From Glandiceps talaboti (lineage: Eukaryota; Hemichordata; Enteropneusta; Spengelidae), in assembly GCF_964340395.1 (NCBI RefSeq), contig NC_135570.1, forward strand, positions 370,001 to 434,000: a stretch of 64,000 bases of DNA. The letters run 5' to 3'. Shown one piece after another: positions 1 to 38,100 of the stretch (position 1 is the first letter of the stretch; the number at the start of each line of letters is the position of its first letter). Made by a program: the position numbers and the translations under genes. The notes beneath the pieces are model-generated. The model did no database searches. It saw only the letters and a program-made list of their open reading frames with translations, and was not told where the DNA came from.

Positions 1-684
1 CACCACCGATTATCCTCTCATCTAACGATTCAACTGGACAATTACAGATAATTCCGATGAACAAATTACAAACGCATCCTGTCGTTCCGATAAACAAATT
101 ACAAACGCAATCCATCCCCGACCAAATAAATCCGTGACTGTGTGTGTTCGCACACAGAAGGGTGGGCAAATCAACGTCTGTGTAATCCTCTTTATACCTC
201 CACGATCACAACTAGATGATGTTTTATATAAATAACAGTCATGTTATTATATATATAAAGAGTTTAATTGAGACATACATGTGGAACCAGGCCAACCAAG
301 TCACGTAAAGCTAGGAGTCAAGTCTGGACAAAGTCAAATATGATTGTCGTTGTCATGCAGTATTGACGATAAATATATAGATATCCCACAGGCTCGAGTG
401 GACGTACACATGATATGATTACGGACTCTAATATGGAGATTACAACTGATCGGTTGTTGGGACGGTGACGTCTATGTCAATGCCTCCCTCTCCCCCAATA
501 AATTTGACGCTTACTTACTGAATTGATAACAAATACAAAAGCTACATATATTAAGGTATTTCGTCGTTTTCCAAATTTTCTCCAATCCAGTATGTCAACA
601 AAGAGTCAAATCATTTCGCATTCTGAATTCAATATTTTTTGTGTACTTTGGATTCGTTTTCACACCTATCTCAAATCGAGCACG
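1..684. other. Upstream non-coding region
   Basis: No gene is supported here. A 28-30 bp motif around ACAAATTACAAACGC is repeated twice in tandem near 58-110. The short reading frames lack splice context or recognisable protein features. The region probably belongs to the 5' flank of the modular gene that begins at about 1040. Confidence 0.5.
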
Positions 685-1045
685 TGCAAAGAAACCGTGA
701 GAATTGTTTTGATCGCCAAATACTTTAGGAATTTACTATTCTAACTGAGGGTCGGAATAATTACAGTTTCACTCAGTATAGCACTTAAGCATTGATTGGC
801 AATCGAAGCAGTTTCCTATGTAAATTATTTTGATAGGATGAGAGGCGATGTTCGTGTTTATGTGTCTAGCCCGTTTACAAAAAAAAATGGAAATTTGCCA
901 GTAATACGATATGGCGATCATTAATTTGAATATTATCCATTGTTGACTATCTATGCTTGACGTCAGTTGAAAATAAATATTAGTAATACATAGGTTAGCA
1001 TTGTTCATAAATAGTTCATTTGAACCCTATTTTCACAAGCAACCC

Positions 1046-26848
<25,803 letters not shown>

Positions 26849-28350
26849 AGGAAAGTTTCAGTTAGGATGTACCTCAGACTACTATAATTTTATTGGTCTA
26901 AAGATGTATGTAGTTTTGAAGAATAGATAGAAAATACAATATGCATATCTTTTCGACAAGCACTTCGTTTCCACTGACAATATTTTGAATGCTTTTCTTT
27001 TGATGACCTTTATATAAATTGTCAAAGCACCTTTCAAAGTTAACCACTTAGAAGTTAAATTAGCATCTTGGGCTCTTGCATGTTTTATTTACGAACTGAC
27101 CCCAAGTCCCAACGACTGCAGTAAAATAGTAAAACTCAGAACATAACAATGAACTTACTTTTTGTGACTGTCCAAAGACGGTAGTTTGAACCTTTCGAAT
27201 CACTGTGTAATAAATATCACAAAAGCTTGCACGTTAGCATCAAAACAAAAGAAAACGTCATATATTTTCAAGAGGGCGCTCACCAGACCGAATGTGTCAA
27301 TGTAGTTACGTCTACAACATGATCAATTCCTTTAGTGTTGTAATAGTATACTAAGCCTGACGTCAGAAAAACACTACACCTCGTTTAAGTAATGCAGTAA
27401 AAGAAGAAAAATCTTATTCGATTCAGAATACTTGTTTACAATTTTACGATTGCTATCGTTATATGATCATGAGATGGTGTAACCTGACTTCACCTTCTTA
27501 GAAAAGGTAAGCCAATCATCGAATCATTTCCTGTGAAACCTCAAATGCGGTACCGTTTACTAGTATGTCCACTTTTTAGCGCCGTGCAAAGTATTTGTGG
27601 TCATTACTTACCAATATTAAGACACATATGACTTTTGACCCCATATCTTGGACAACATATTTTTTAAGTTACGGATTTTAGAAATTTTTCCGAGACTTGT
27701 GAACAACCGTAGTTTCCAAATTGGGTTGCCGATTTTCACATTTTTTCATGACTTTTGACTCCTATTTTCTAGCTTTTGACCCCTAATTTTTGAATCTTTG
27801 TGCTTGTGTAATTTATGTTTGTAATTTGATTCCGCCAAGGTACCCATTGTGTATACCCAGCCAAGTGACCCCACCCCCGGCCCTGTCCCTGTACATGAAC
27901 ATTACCCAAGGTCAATACTGTACAACTGTGACAGAGTAGTGCATATAGTGCACTTTGCTGGAATTTAAACAAAGGTGTACATTATGCCTACTAGTCTGTA
28001 CTTATATCATTTCTAATTCACAGGCATACTTTGCCTAATGTGACAACAAATACGACATGCAAGCGAAACAAGAACCCAGAGAGATCAAATGTTACTCTTT
28101 TGGCAAAGATACAACTCTTTGTCCGTACCACTCTGTGTTCGTGTTCCAATAATATCATATCAATTACTAGGAGTTAGAATGAAAAATCAATGAAATTCTT
28201 AGTCAACCATAGCATAGCCACTCCTGGGGGTCAATGCATCATTTTACGCGTCACATCGGTTTGGATTGTATTGAAGTATTTCAGTAAACAAGACAGGTGA
28301 ACAGTGATTTGTGAAGACCGGTGAATACAATGTAAATAAGGTTAAATTAA
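26849..28350. other. Intergenic sequence
   Basis: I see no convincing gene here. A candidate poly(A) signal AATAAA is at 27209-27214. The remaining reading frames are short and lack splice context. Confidence 0.5.
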
Positions 28351-28351
28351 T

Positions 28352-28455
28352 GTTTACGACCCGGATATGGGTTTTGCGGACAGCGGATGTACGGCGGAAA
28401 GGCTCGTAAGCCGTACTACCGAGGTCCGCAAAACCCATATATCAGGACCGTAAAT
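28352..28455. mobile_element. Hairpin element with ~27-bp inverted arms
   Basis: The left arm GTTTACGACCCGGATATGGG is answered by CCCATATATCAGGACCGTAAA at the right, with TTTTGCGGAC/GTCCGCAAAA inside. TIR copy C abuts its right end, and a second GACCGTAAA lies after that copy. Confidence 0.75.
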
Positions 28456-28566
28456 AGACTGTAAGATACGTCGTGACGTTTCGCCCTCACCGGCCTCCTC
28501 TCACAGGTTAGGTGTTAGGGGTTGGCCGATGTTTGAGGGCGCACCGTCACGGCGTACCTTATAGAC
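28455..28566. mobile_element. TIR element copy C
   Basis: TAGACTGTAAGATACGTCGT at the left and CACGGCGTACCTTATAGACT at the right, with the inner motif CCGATGTTTGAGGGCGC. It is the same family as copies A, B and D and is about 112 bp. Confidence 0.85.
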
Positions 28567-28982
28567 TCGACCGTAAAGTATATATATATATACATACATA
28601 CGTCCTGTGCTTATTTTTCTCCCTCTTGGGTACCGAGTAAATGCTGATATCTCTATTGGCGGTGTCTCTGAGATTGTGAGAATTTTACTTTTTACCTTTA
28701 TCTTATTACTTCCATATTCAATGCCGAACCGCCCCCCCCCCCCTCCTTCCCCAAGTGTTGATACCGTTTTATTGTCCCTAATGGATTCAAGAGACACCGT
28801 CAAGAGACACCGTAAGAGTCCAGGTCACTTTTCAAAAAAACGATGTAAATCTTTTCATAAATACAATTATTTGTTTGATACAGTTGAATTATACTGATAC
28901 ATTATTACTATTCACTGCAACAATTTGAATATTTATATTACAGCGTTAACCCTTATTTGATTGATTCAAGTACACTCTTATA

Positions 28983-29418
28983 ATGGAAGGACACGATGAA
29001 AGTCTAGGTAATTTTATGCCAATAATTTTATAAAATTTTGTAATTTGCATCAACAAAAAGGGAAAAAATAGAAATAAATATAATTCATATAGATAGGAGA
29101 AAGTGAATCTGACGATGGATCTTTAGATGCCAAATTCGATCAGCTCTTAGACTTTCCACCAAGGATGAAGGGTCTATGATCAGACTTTTCAGGATGTCGC
29201 TTGTCTATTGTTTGTTTGTTTGTTTGATTGTTTGTTTGCTGTTTGTTTGTTTGTTTGTTTGTTTGTTTGTTTGTTTGTACAATGTCATATGTTTTTATAT
29301 TAATGTGTGCATACACATCACAAACATGCATGTACACTGGAGTGTGTGTGATGTATCCAGTTAGATACATAGACACAGAAACATATCCATGCATGCACGT
29401 ACACACACACACACACAC

Positions 29419-29473
<55 letters not shown>

Positions 29474-29949
29474 ACATTTCAAAAGTTAAAATTTATCTTT
29501 TATGTATATGTATTTTGGACACTGTATGATTACATCCATTGCAAATTGAGCAAACTCCAATAAAAACTCACATTTCAGACTATGGAGTTTTCTTCAACCG
29601 CCTAGCAGTAAATTTGGTTATTCCCTATGATGCATTGCGAGGCTTTGCTGGACATTTAGGACTAACTAACGAAGAGATCTACCGGTCACAGCGAACCAGA
29701 GGACCGGGGTTGAAGCAGATGACATTGTCAATACTTTGGATATGGAAAGAGAAGGAAGAAGAAAAGGGAGAAAAAGCAAACCTTAGATCAATCTTGGCGA
29801 TATTGAAGAAAATGGGATATCATGAAATAGCTAAAGAAATGAGAAGTTTAGTGGGGCCTAGCACAAAGAAAGGTGATATATGTAAATGTATACGTTTACT
29901 TTTGTCTACAGCTAAAAATGACGATGAAACCTTTGACGTGAAAATTTAA
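28983..29949 (+). CDS. Death-domain adaptor-like protein
   Basis: Exons 28983-29007, 29097-29171 and 29579-29949 join in phase 1 to give 156 aa. An acceptor (TATATTACAG, ending 28943) could precede the ATG. The N-terminus is acidic (GHDESLGESESDDGSLDAKF). Residues about 35-120 form a death domain: DYGVFFNRLAVNLV, then LRGFAGHLGLTNEEI, LSILWIWKEKEEEKGE with the typical helix-5 Trp, and LRSILAILKKMGYHEIAKEM. No enzyme or membrane segment is present, so it should act as a cytosolic scaffold binding other death domains. The exon 2 donor (AAGG-GTCTAT) is weak; without it the frame stops at 29178. Splicing of the modular gene into these exons is possible by phase but not shown. Confidence 0.72.
29203..29471. 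repeat. (TTTG)n and (AC)n microsatellites in a death-domain gene intron
   Basis: TTTG repeats at about 29203-29278 and AC repeats at 29401-29471, between the acidic exon and the first death-domain exon. Confidence 0.95.
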
Positions 29950-30730
29950 GCAAAATGTGACGACAAAAAAGTCTTTTACAACTCATTCGGTAAAAAGACC
30001 CTCCTCGAAGATTTGGAAACTTTTATTAAAAGATAGTGGGTTTTTAATGGAGGGGTTTTGGGGTTTGTTTGTTTTTTACAGAAAATTGAATGTGTATAGC
30101 AAGGTTGTCAATTTTTTCAGAGTTGAATATATAGTCAGTATTAGTATTTAATTTAAGTCTTTTTCACTGCTGAGACGCTCTTTGACGAGATAGTGTTTAA
30201 AGTGAACATAACTTGTTATGAGGTCATTCTCCTAGATATGTATACTTAGTGTATTTCAAAACTAGTATTATACTAGTATTATTGGTATGTGTTCAAAGTG
30301 TGATACAATGAATTGATGTCTTCACAGTATTGTACATTATACACGATCATAGTTTTTGTATGGACATTGCATTGTCCTAAATTACAGCCTCTTTTATGGT
30401 ACCATCCAAAACGCACGACACTGTGTCTGTAAGCTTTTCAAAATATCAACGTTTGACAGACTGTTTGCTAATATAGCGTACACAATCTTCATCATGTCCA
30501 TGTATTAAATAAGCACATTTGATATTCGTGTTGCACTATAATATTTCACTCCCATCCCCTACCCCACCCATCCTTTCTCCCCTCCCCCTCCCCATCCTTT
30601 CTCTCCCTTCTCCACCTTCTCCCACCATAATCACTATTGACAGTGCGTGGAAACGTTTATTCAGCAAAAACAAAACAATTCCAATGTGTTTAGATGCCAG
30701 CAAAAGTCAATTCTCCCAATTTCTTTGCAG

Positions 30731-31014
30731 ACCTGAGGGCAGCGATAGTATACGTGTCACGTAAACTACCACCAAGAGACAGGAGACGTTTAGCAGACAC
30801 ACTTGGCATAACGCATGACGAACAAGAAATGATTGAAATACACAATCCTAATGATGCAGCTAAACAAGCAGAAGATGTGATGCTGTTGTGGCGGAGGAAG
30901 ATTGGACACAAAGCTACAATGGAACGATTTGTAGAAATGATGCAAACTGTACCTGAACTGATAATATTATCCAAGATTGTAATGGAAAAGTTCATCCGTG
31001 AACATGATACATGA
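30731..31014 (+). CDS. Second death-domain terminal exon
   Basis: Acceptor ATTTCTTTGCAG, phase 1, then 93 residues to TGA. Helix pattern: DLRAAIVYVSRKLPPRDRRR, LADTLGITHDEQEMIEI, AEDVMLLWRRKIG, then MERFVEMMQTV. This is a second, clearly different death domain. It can be read from its own ATG at 30694. Alternatively it joins the first death-domain exon through a phase-1 GT at 29873 (AAAG-GTGATA), giving a tandem 225-aa protein. A pyrimidine-rich stretch lies at 30545-30625. Confidence 0.72.
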
Positions 31015-31083
31015 ATATACAACTGTATTGAAATTATTTTGTTATTTCTACTCAGTACATGTCATTTTGATTTTTACATATGC

Positions 31084-31087
<4 letters not shown>

Positions 31088-31134
<47 letters not shown>

Positions 31135-31154
31135 CGTGCGTGCGTGCGTGCGTG

Positions 31155-31206
<52 letters not shown>
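31088..31206. repeat. (TG)n with (TGCG)n core
   Basis: Alternating purine-pyrimidine throughout: TG runs flank a GCGCGTGCGTGCG core. This is strong potential Z-DNA sequence, just downstream of the second death-domain exon. Confidence 0.96.
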
Positions 31207-32121
31207 AGACTGATAAGAGCAATAAGCCAAGTCACCTACAGAATTTCGTGATTTAATACGTGAAATAGTTATCCAAATATTGTCTCTTTGAATTGTCAAA
31301 TTAAAAGATAGACAAAATATAGTCAAGTCACAACGTTGTCATATTTAGCCTGTAGACACGGAAATCAAACAATCTAAGAAATAGTACGTGTCCCTGTGTT
31401 ACAAATGGTGAATATAATTGCGATATCTGAGCCACATCGTTTAGAAGACCATCAATGCATGAATAATGCGCCTCAGTAGAGAAGTGGTTAGTTCCAATAT
31501 TCTTAGATTTCTCCTCGCGGGATTCTGTCGCTCAGAACTGTATATTCGAGTAAACGTTAAATCTGTGAAAGCTATAAACAAGTCACTTGTATTGCCAATC
31601 AGCTGTTAAAGTAAGTACAATTACACAACATTGGCTTTATATATACTCGGTAATCGTATTTAAGGATTCGAGAGTAGTTTCAGATTGTTTCAGTAAACAC
31701 GATAGGGAAAGTGAAACTCGAACACAAAACAGTTAGACTTTGGTACGGTTTATGGTGTTATTATGTATCTGTTAGTATTGGGGAATGCAACTCCAGGAAA
31801 TACTCTAAAGATATTTCCAATTTTGGATTCTGGAGACCCCGAAGTGCTCATTTAGTCATGAATAATCAGTGTACATCTAATAAATATGCAAGTATACTAG
31901 GTCCCATGATGCAACGGTGGCAGAGTGTGAGAACATTGCAGGTGAAATAGAGCGCACAGTGTATGTGATGTGAAATCATGAAATGACTCGCATCGCCAAC
32001 ACCAAAAGATTATAAAATACACCAATTTCCCTGAGTAGCGTTACCCTTTAATGTAAATATAAAACATTCCTCCAACAGGATGTATATTTTCGATTTTTTT
32101 TTTCTTTTTTGCACTACATAG

Positions 32122-33070
32122 ATGGGTTCGTGTGTAGGTAAACTAAGACAGCAAACTAGTACTACCGGACACGACCGTGATGTCCCACTACAGGAACGAA
32201 TCACTGGATATGACGAGCTCGGAAATCCGACAACCTGGTTGTCTGAAGTCAGAGTCACAAACAATGATGGACGTTCACACATCGAGCAAAATACTTGTCA
32301 AAAATTTCTCAAGGACCTACAGTCGCACCAGAGGGAACCCTTTAGAATTAAGATTGAAAATAGTTTTCTAGCTGGGGTGAGTTCAATTTATAGGCTTAAT
32401 GCTCCTCACAAATAAAATTCTAACATTTGCTGTGTTTCTTTGTTCAAGACAATTGCGATTCAGTCAGTGGAGCCTTGATAGATCGTGCGCTCTCGTGTAT
32501 TCTCTTTTGTCCAGTTTTTAACCGTATTTAATTTGAAAATTTTATCACGAATATTTGCAGAATGTATGTAAGAAAACACTGTCAAATGTATTTTTGTCAC
32601 AGAAGAAATACCCAAAGAACAGTGACTGGGTGGATACATCGCTTGGACCAATACCCACACAACGATCTTTCCACTGGTTTAGTCGACTTTACGATGGCGA
32701 ATCTGCACTACACATCGGGCCAACGATAAAACTAAGTTATGCCAGCGTTAATGAAGTTACTGTGATAGATTTTGGAAAGGTGCAGATTGGCCATCGAGAA
32801 GATCGATGTTTGCATGTCAAAAATCCGTCAATATTTACCCGTGACTTAGTGGTAGCTTCCGAGTTTCCCTGGAGTGATGGATTCTTCATATCCGATACGT
32901 ACTGGTTAGTTGTTGGTATGGATGAAACTGTTTCCCAGGTAACGTGGAAGCCAATCAGAAAAGAGAAATTGTCACGCAAAGTACAAATGAAGTTTGACGG
33001 AACGCATAGATTGAGTTTGGTTTTGAAAGGTGTGGCTGTTTACAGTTTAAAGGTTGGTATACTTCTATGA
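32122..33070 (+). CDS. Putatively N-myristoylated ASH-domain protein
   Basis: Exons 32122-32376 (85 codons, donor GGG-GTGAGT) and 32561-33070 (acceptor ATATTTGCAG) join in phase 0 for a 254-aa protein ending in TGA. A donor at 33053 (AAAG-GTTGGT) could extend it. MGSCVG at the start fits N-myristoylation with a palmitoylated Cys4. The C-terminal half resembles an ASH (ASPM-SPD2-Hydin) immunoglobulin-like domain: VIDFGKVQIGHREDRCLHVK, NPS, SEFPWSDGFFIS, then QVTWKPIRKEKLSRKV and LVLKGVAVY. ASH domains in ASPM, SPD-2/CEP192 and Hydin act in centrosomes and cilia; that role here is inferred. A pyrimidine tract and TACATAG just before the ATG suggest an upstream non-coding exon. Confidence 0.75.
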
Positions 33071-33589
33071 AACATGTTTTTCAATGCTTCTTTTCATATA
33101 TGAATGATGTCCCATTTTCCTCTTTTTTTTTCCTTACTGAGACTTCTGAGATTTATTAACGTAGTCGTTGATGGCGCTGTAATATTGTAATAGTGGGAAA
33201 ACTCTCACCTATGTCGAAATGCCTGTACTCCTCTGTGTAGAATTTTCTATAGTATATTCCCTGAATGATATAAAAAAAATACCGAGGTGGCGTACTGACA
33301 AGACATATTTATTCGGAGCTCTGTTGACCTTTAAGACTGGGCTTTTTGCGTTACCTGTTTCATTTATATTATTACTGCGCATTAATCCTGCGTGCATACG
33401 GAGTAAGTCGTCCCTTCCTTCCTTTAGCTATACTTGCATACGGAGTAAAACGTCCCTTCGTTAGAACTGGAAAAGTTCCGATTTCGACACTTTTTGTGAT
33501 CTTACCAGCGACTACTATCGTGAAAGAGATGTAAAATGAGTACATATTCGATCGATTGCTGGGTTTTTTCTTTTGTAATCATGGTGCGC

Positions 33590-34600
33590 AAGCATTTGCG
33601 TGCGCACTCGAAATAAGCAGGTTACATTGGTTTTCACTGGACGGTGTGTTGAGACCGAGGTTCAGAGAAGTGTGCACGTAGGACTACGCCAGTACATTTG
33701 GCAGATGCTCCTCGTTTACAATTCTCTTTGTGTTGTTTTTTGCTGTGCTGTGCTGTGCTGTGCTGTGCTGTGCTCTGTTGTGCTTATGTTGCTCATGTGT
33801 TGTGCTGTGAGCAACCTAGTAATATTAGTAGCACACGTTGAAGAAGAACTTCTGTCTGTGTGTCGTGTGCTTCGATCGGCAACCACGACTGTCTTTTCTA
33901 CAGGTCGCGTCGAAAGGTGCGTTCTTTTCGTCCCATTTTCCATTGAAGAGAACCGTGTTTGTGTGCAGTTTGTTTTTTGTTGTTCTCTGTAGAGCTTTGA
34001 ACCGTTTTGTTACCTACGGCGCCACTGTACTGAAACCTTGTCGACTCGTCTGTGTTTTCCAGCATGACCATGCCTTATTGTAACTATAATTGTAATTTCT
34101 CAAGTTACATCGTATAGGGAGAAATTATTGTTTTGGTGTATTGTGAGGGCGCTGTGATGGCATATCACGTGTGTTTGATTGACAGTAAAGTTTGGGTATG
34201 TTCAGTCTACACGTTACTTGGTCTATGTTTGTGAATAAAGTTCAATGACCTGGCAGCGTAGCCACACACTGTATATATGTTTGTTTTGGTAAATGTATTT
34301 AAGGCCCGGAGATGGTCCAAAACCAGTAAACTCGTACTACCTAGTCTGGATGCCAACTGTGCGGCATGTGTAGCTAGACCACAGTTGGTGAGTGAAGGTA
34401 TAAAATCATAACGATACTACCAGTTGTTTTCAACTTTTCTCGTCTAACATCTTGACCTCGGTGAGTGACTTTAGTCACCGGTTAGTACTGATACTTCTAT
34501 ACCGAAAACAGAACAGTCTTTATTGTGGTTCGTGTGTTGTTCGTCCAGTTCATTTTCGTCGTGTCTTGTTCATAATTTTTAGCCATTATCTTGATCCCCG
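33590..34600 (+). repeat. Promoter-like repeated segment, copy 1
   Basis: It shares long stretches with 35586-36402 in the same orientation, including GCGTGCGCACTCGAAATA-like start, TTTGGCAGATGCTCCTCGTT, a TGCTG pentamer tract, a CCAACTGTG/CACAGTTGG inverted pair, GGTATAAAATCATAACGATA (TATA box) and then TTGACCTCGGTGAGTGAC. TATA spacing followed by a consensus donor suggests a copied promoter plus first exon, or an LTR-like control region. Open frames in it are short and differ between copies. Confidence 0.8.
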
Positions 34601-34613
34601 TACCCAACATCAC

Positions 34614-34729
34614 GCCCTCCCAGCCCATAATGGACTCAAGCAAACTTTGAACGACATAATGGGCGAGGCGACAGCCGAGCCCATTATGGAGTGCAAAGTT
34701 TGCTTGAGTCCATTATGGACTGGGAGGGC
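34614..34729. mobile_element. Near-perfect hairpin (foldback) element
   Basis: Arms of 36 bp, GCCCTCCCAGCCCATAATGG and onward against its reverse complement, have one mismatch. A second inner inverted pair, CATAATGGGC/GCCCATTATG, makes almost the whole 116 bp self-complementary. A larger inverted pair flanks downstream sequence: GCCAATTCCAGTGAATTT near 34757 and AAATTCACTGGAATTGG near 35098. Confidence 0.88.
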
Positions 34730-35149
34730 ATACATTATTGTTATTATTTTATAGTTTTGCCAATTCCAGTGAATTTGTAGACCGAGAAACGCAAAACAAC
34801 GTATAATATACACAGCGCTGAACATCGTCTGCCATGTTCGGCCCGGAAGCTGAATACTAATCATAGCGACACACGTACGTACACACACACATATACACTT
34901 CAATGAACTGCTGTGAAGACAAACTTGGTTCATGAATGCGTTGTATTTTTAAACAGTGGAAATGACAATCATAAGTAACAACATACATTTCGAAAAAATA
35001 CCTAGTCGTATGAAGAAACAAAACAAATAAGCTTGTATTGTTATGCTCGTTCCGGGGCCGCCATGCCCAATAATGGAGTGTACAGCGATGACGTCACAAA
35101 ATTCACTGGAATTGGTAATGCTATAATATAATATGTATTATGGACTGAG

Positions 35150-38100
35150 GTGTATTTTAGCACTCTACAAACACTGTATATACAGTGTACCATTAATTTC
35201 AAACTATATTAATCTTCTCGTTAGACAAGATATTACAGAGGTCTAGTTTACAAACTCAATTTCAAACTGTGTTATGTTCTTGCCAGACATGATATGACAG
35301 CACATTACAAACTATAATTTCAAACTGTTAATCTTCCCACCAGACATGATATTACAGCAGTCTACAAACTCTAATTTCAAACAACTATTTTAATCTTTCG
35401 TCAAACAAGATATTACAGTGGTTTACAAACTCTAATTTCAAACAACTGTATTATCTTATCATCAGACAAGATATTAGTCTACAAACTCTGTAATTTCAAA
35501 CAACTGTATTATCTTATCATCAGACAAGATATTACAGCCCTCTGCAAACTCTAATTTGAATAAAACTGTCTGTCTTCTTGTCAGACATTTGCGTGCGCAC
35601 TCAAAATACAAGCGGGTTACATTGCATTGGTTTTCGCTGGACAGTGTGTTGAGACTCAGACCACTACATGTATGTGAGAGCAGTGATCTGAGGTTGAGAG
35701 AAGTGTGCACTGTCTGCAAGCAGGACTACACCTGTACATTTGGCAGATGCTCCTCGTTTACAGTTCTTTTTGTGTTGTGCTGTGCCGTGCTGTGCTGTGC
35801 TGAACAGCATGTGCTATGTTACCTATATTTACATTGTGCTGTGCTGTGCGTAACACATTGTAACAAAGAACACGTTGAACAAAAACTTCCATCTGTGTGT
35901 CGTGTGCTTCGATCACGACTGTCTTTTCTACTGGTTTTGAAAGATGCATTCTTTTCATCCAATTTTCCATTGAAAAGAACCGTGTTTGTGTGCAGTTTGT
36001 TTTTTGTTGTTCTCTGTAGAACTTTGGACCGTTTTGTTACCTACGGCGCCACTGTTCTGAAACCTTGTCGACTCATCTGTGTTTTCCATCACGCCTAATG
36101 GTAACAGTCAACTTGTACCTAGTCTGAATGCCAACTGTGGCATGTGTAGTTAGACCACAGTTGGTGAGTGAAGGTATAAATCATAACGATACTGTATATA
36201 GGAACTAGACTAACTCGTACCAGTTGTTTTCAACTTTCTCGTCTAACATCTTGACCTCGGTGAGTGACTTTAGTCATCGGTTAGTACTGATACTTCTATA
36301 CCGAAAACAGAACAGTCTTTATTGTGGTTCGTGTGTTGTTCGTCCAGTTCATTTTCGTCGTGTCTTGTTCATAATTTTTATCCATTATCTTGAACCCCAA
36401 CATTATAAACAACTGTGTATTACTATGTATTATGGACTGAGGTGTATTTTAGCACTCTACAAACACAGTATATACAGTGTACCATTAATTTCAGTATATA
36501 CAGTGTACCATTAATTTCAAACTATATTAATCTTCCTGTCAGACAAGGTTATTACAGCATTCTACAAACTCTGTAATTTCAAACAACTGTTTTAATCTTA
36601 TCGTCAGACAAGATATTACAGCACATTACAAACTATAATTTCAAACTGTTAATCCTCCCACCAGACATGATATTACAGCAGTCTACAAACTCTGTAATTT
36701 CAAACAACTATTTTAATCTTATCATCAGATAAGATATTACAGCCCTCTGCAAACTGTAATTTGAAAACAATTGTCAGACAAGATATTACAGCATTCTAGA
36801 AAGTAATGTTAAACTGTTAATCTTAATATCAAACAAGATGTCACAGCATTCTACAAACTCTGTAATTTCAAACTATTCTTCTTGTCAGACAAGATGTTAG
36901 AGCATTCTACAAATGCTGTAATTTCAAACTCTATTATTCTCCTTGTCAGACAAGATGTTACAGCATTCTACAAACTAATTTCAAACTCTACTATCCTTCT
37001 TGTCAAACAAGACGTTACAGCATTCTACAAACTGTAATTTCAAAGTGTGTTAATCTTCTCATCAGACAAGATGTTAGAGCATTCTAGAAACTCTACTTTC
37101 AAACTTTGTTGATCTTTTCATCAGGTGATATTACAGCAGGCTACAAACTCTGTAATTTCAAATAACAGTTACTCTTCACATCAGTCAAGATATTACAGCA
37201 TTTTACAAGCTCTAATTTCAAACAATTGTTAATCTTCTCGTCAAATAAGGTTTTTACAGCAGTCTACAAACTGTAATTTCAAACAAGTTACACTTCTCTT
37301 AAGTCAAGATATTACAGCATTCTACAAACTGTTAATCCTCTCAGACAAGATATTACATAAGTCTATAAACTCTGTATTGTACCATTAAATACTAATGGAA
37401 CTGAGTGGACTTTCTTGTCCAGCAAGATATTACAACAGTCTACAAACTTTAATTTCAAACAACTTTAAATCTTCTCATGAGACAAGATATTACAACAGTC
37501 TACAAACTTTAATTTCAAACAACTTTAAATCTTCTCATCAGACAAGATATTACAGCATTCTACAAACTTTGTATTGTACCATTAAATACTAAAGGAACTG
37601 AGTGGACTTTCTTGTCCAGCAAGATATTACAACAGTCTACAAACTTTAATTTCAAACAACTTTAAATCTTCTCATCAGAAAAGGTATTACAGCATTCTAC
37701 AAACTTTGTATTGTACCATTAAATACTAAAGGAACTGAGTGGACTTTCTTGTCCAGCAAGATATTACAACAGTCTACAAACTTTAATTTCAAACAACTTT
37801 AAATCTTCTCATCAGACAAGATATTACAGCATTCTACAAACTTTGTATTGTACCATTAAATACTAAAGGAACTGAGTGGACTTTCTTGTCCAGCAAGATA
37901 TTACAACAGTCTACAAACTTTAATTTCAAACAACTTTTAATCTTCTCATCAGAAAAGGTATTACAACAGTCTACAAACTTTAATTTCAAACAACTTTTAA
38001 TCTTCTCATCAGAAAAGGTATTACAGCATTCTACAAACTTTGTGTTGTACCATTAAATACTAAAGGAACTGAGTGGACTTTCTTGTCCGACAAAGTACAA

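Noticed and set aside
33600-36098. 130-180 aa frames in the repeated promoter-like segments
   Set aside because: The two copies differ by frame-breaking indels, and the frames contain TGCTG pentamer tracts, so no shared protein is conserved.
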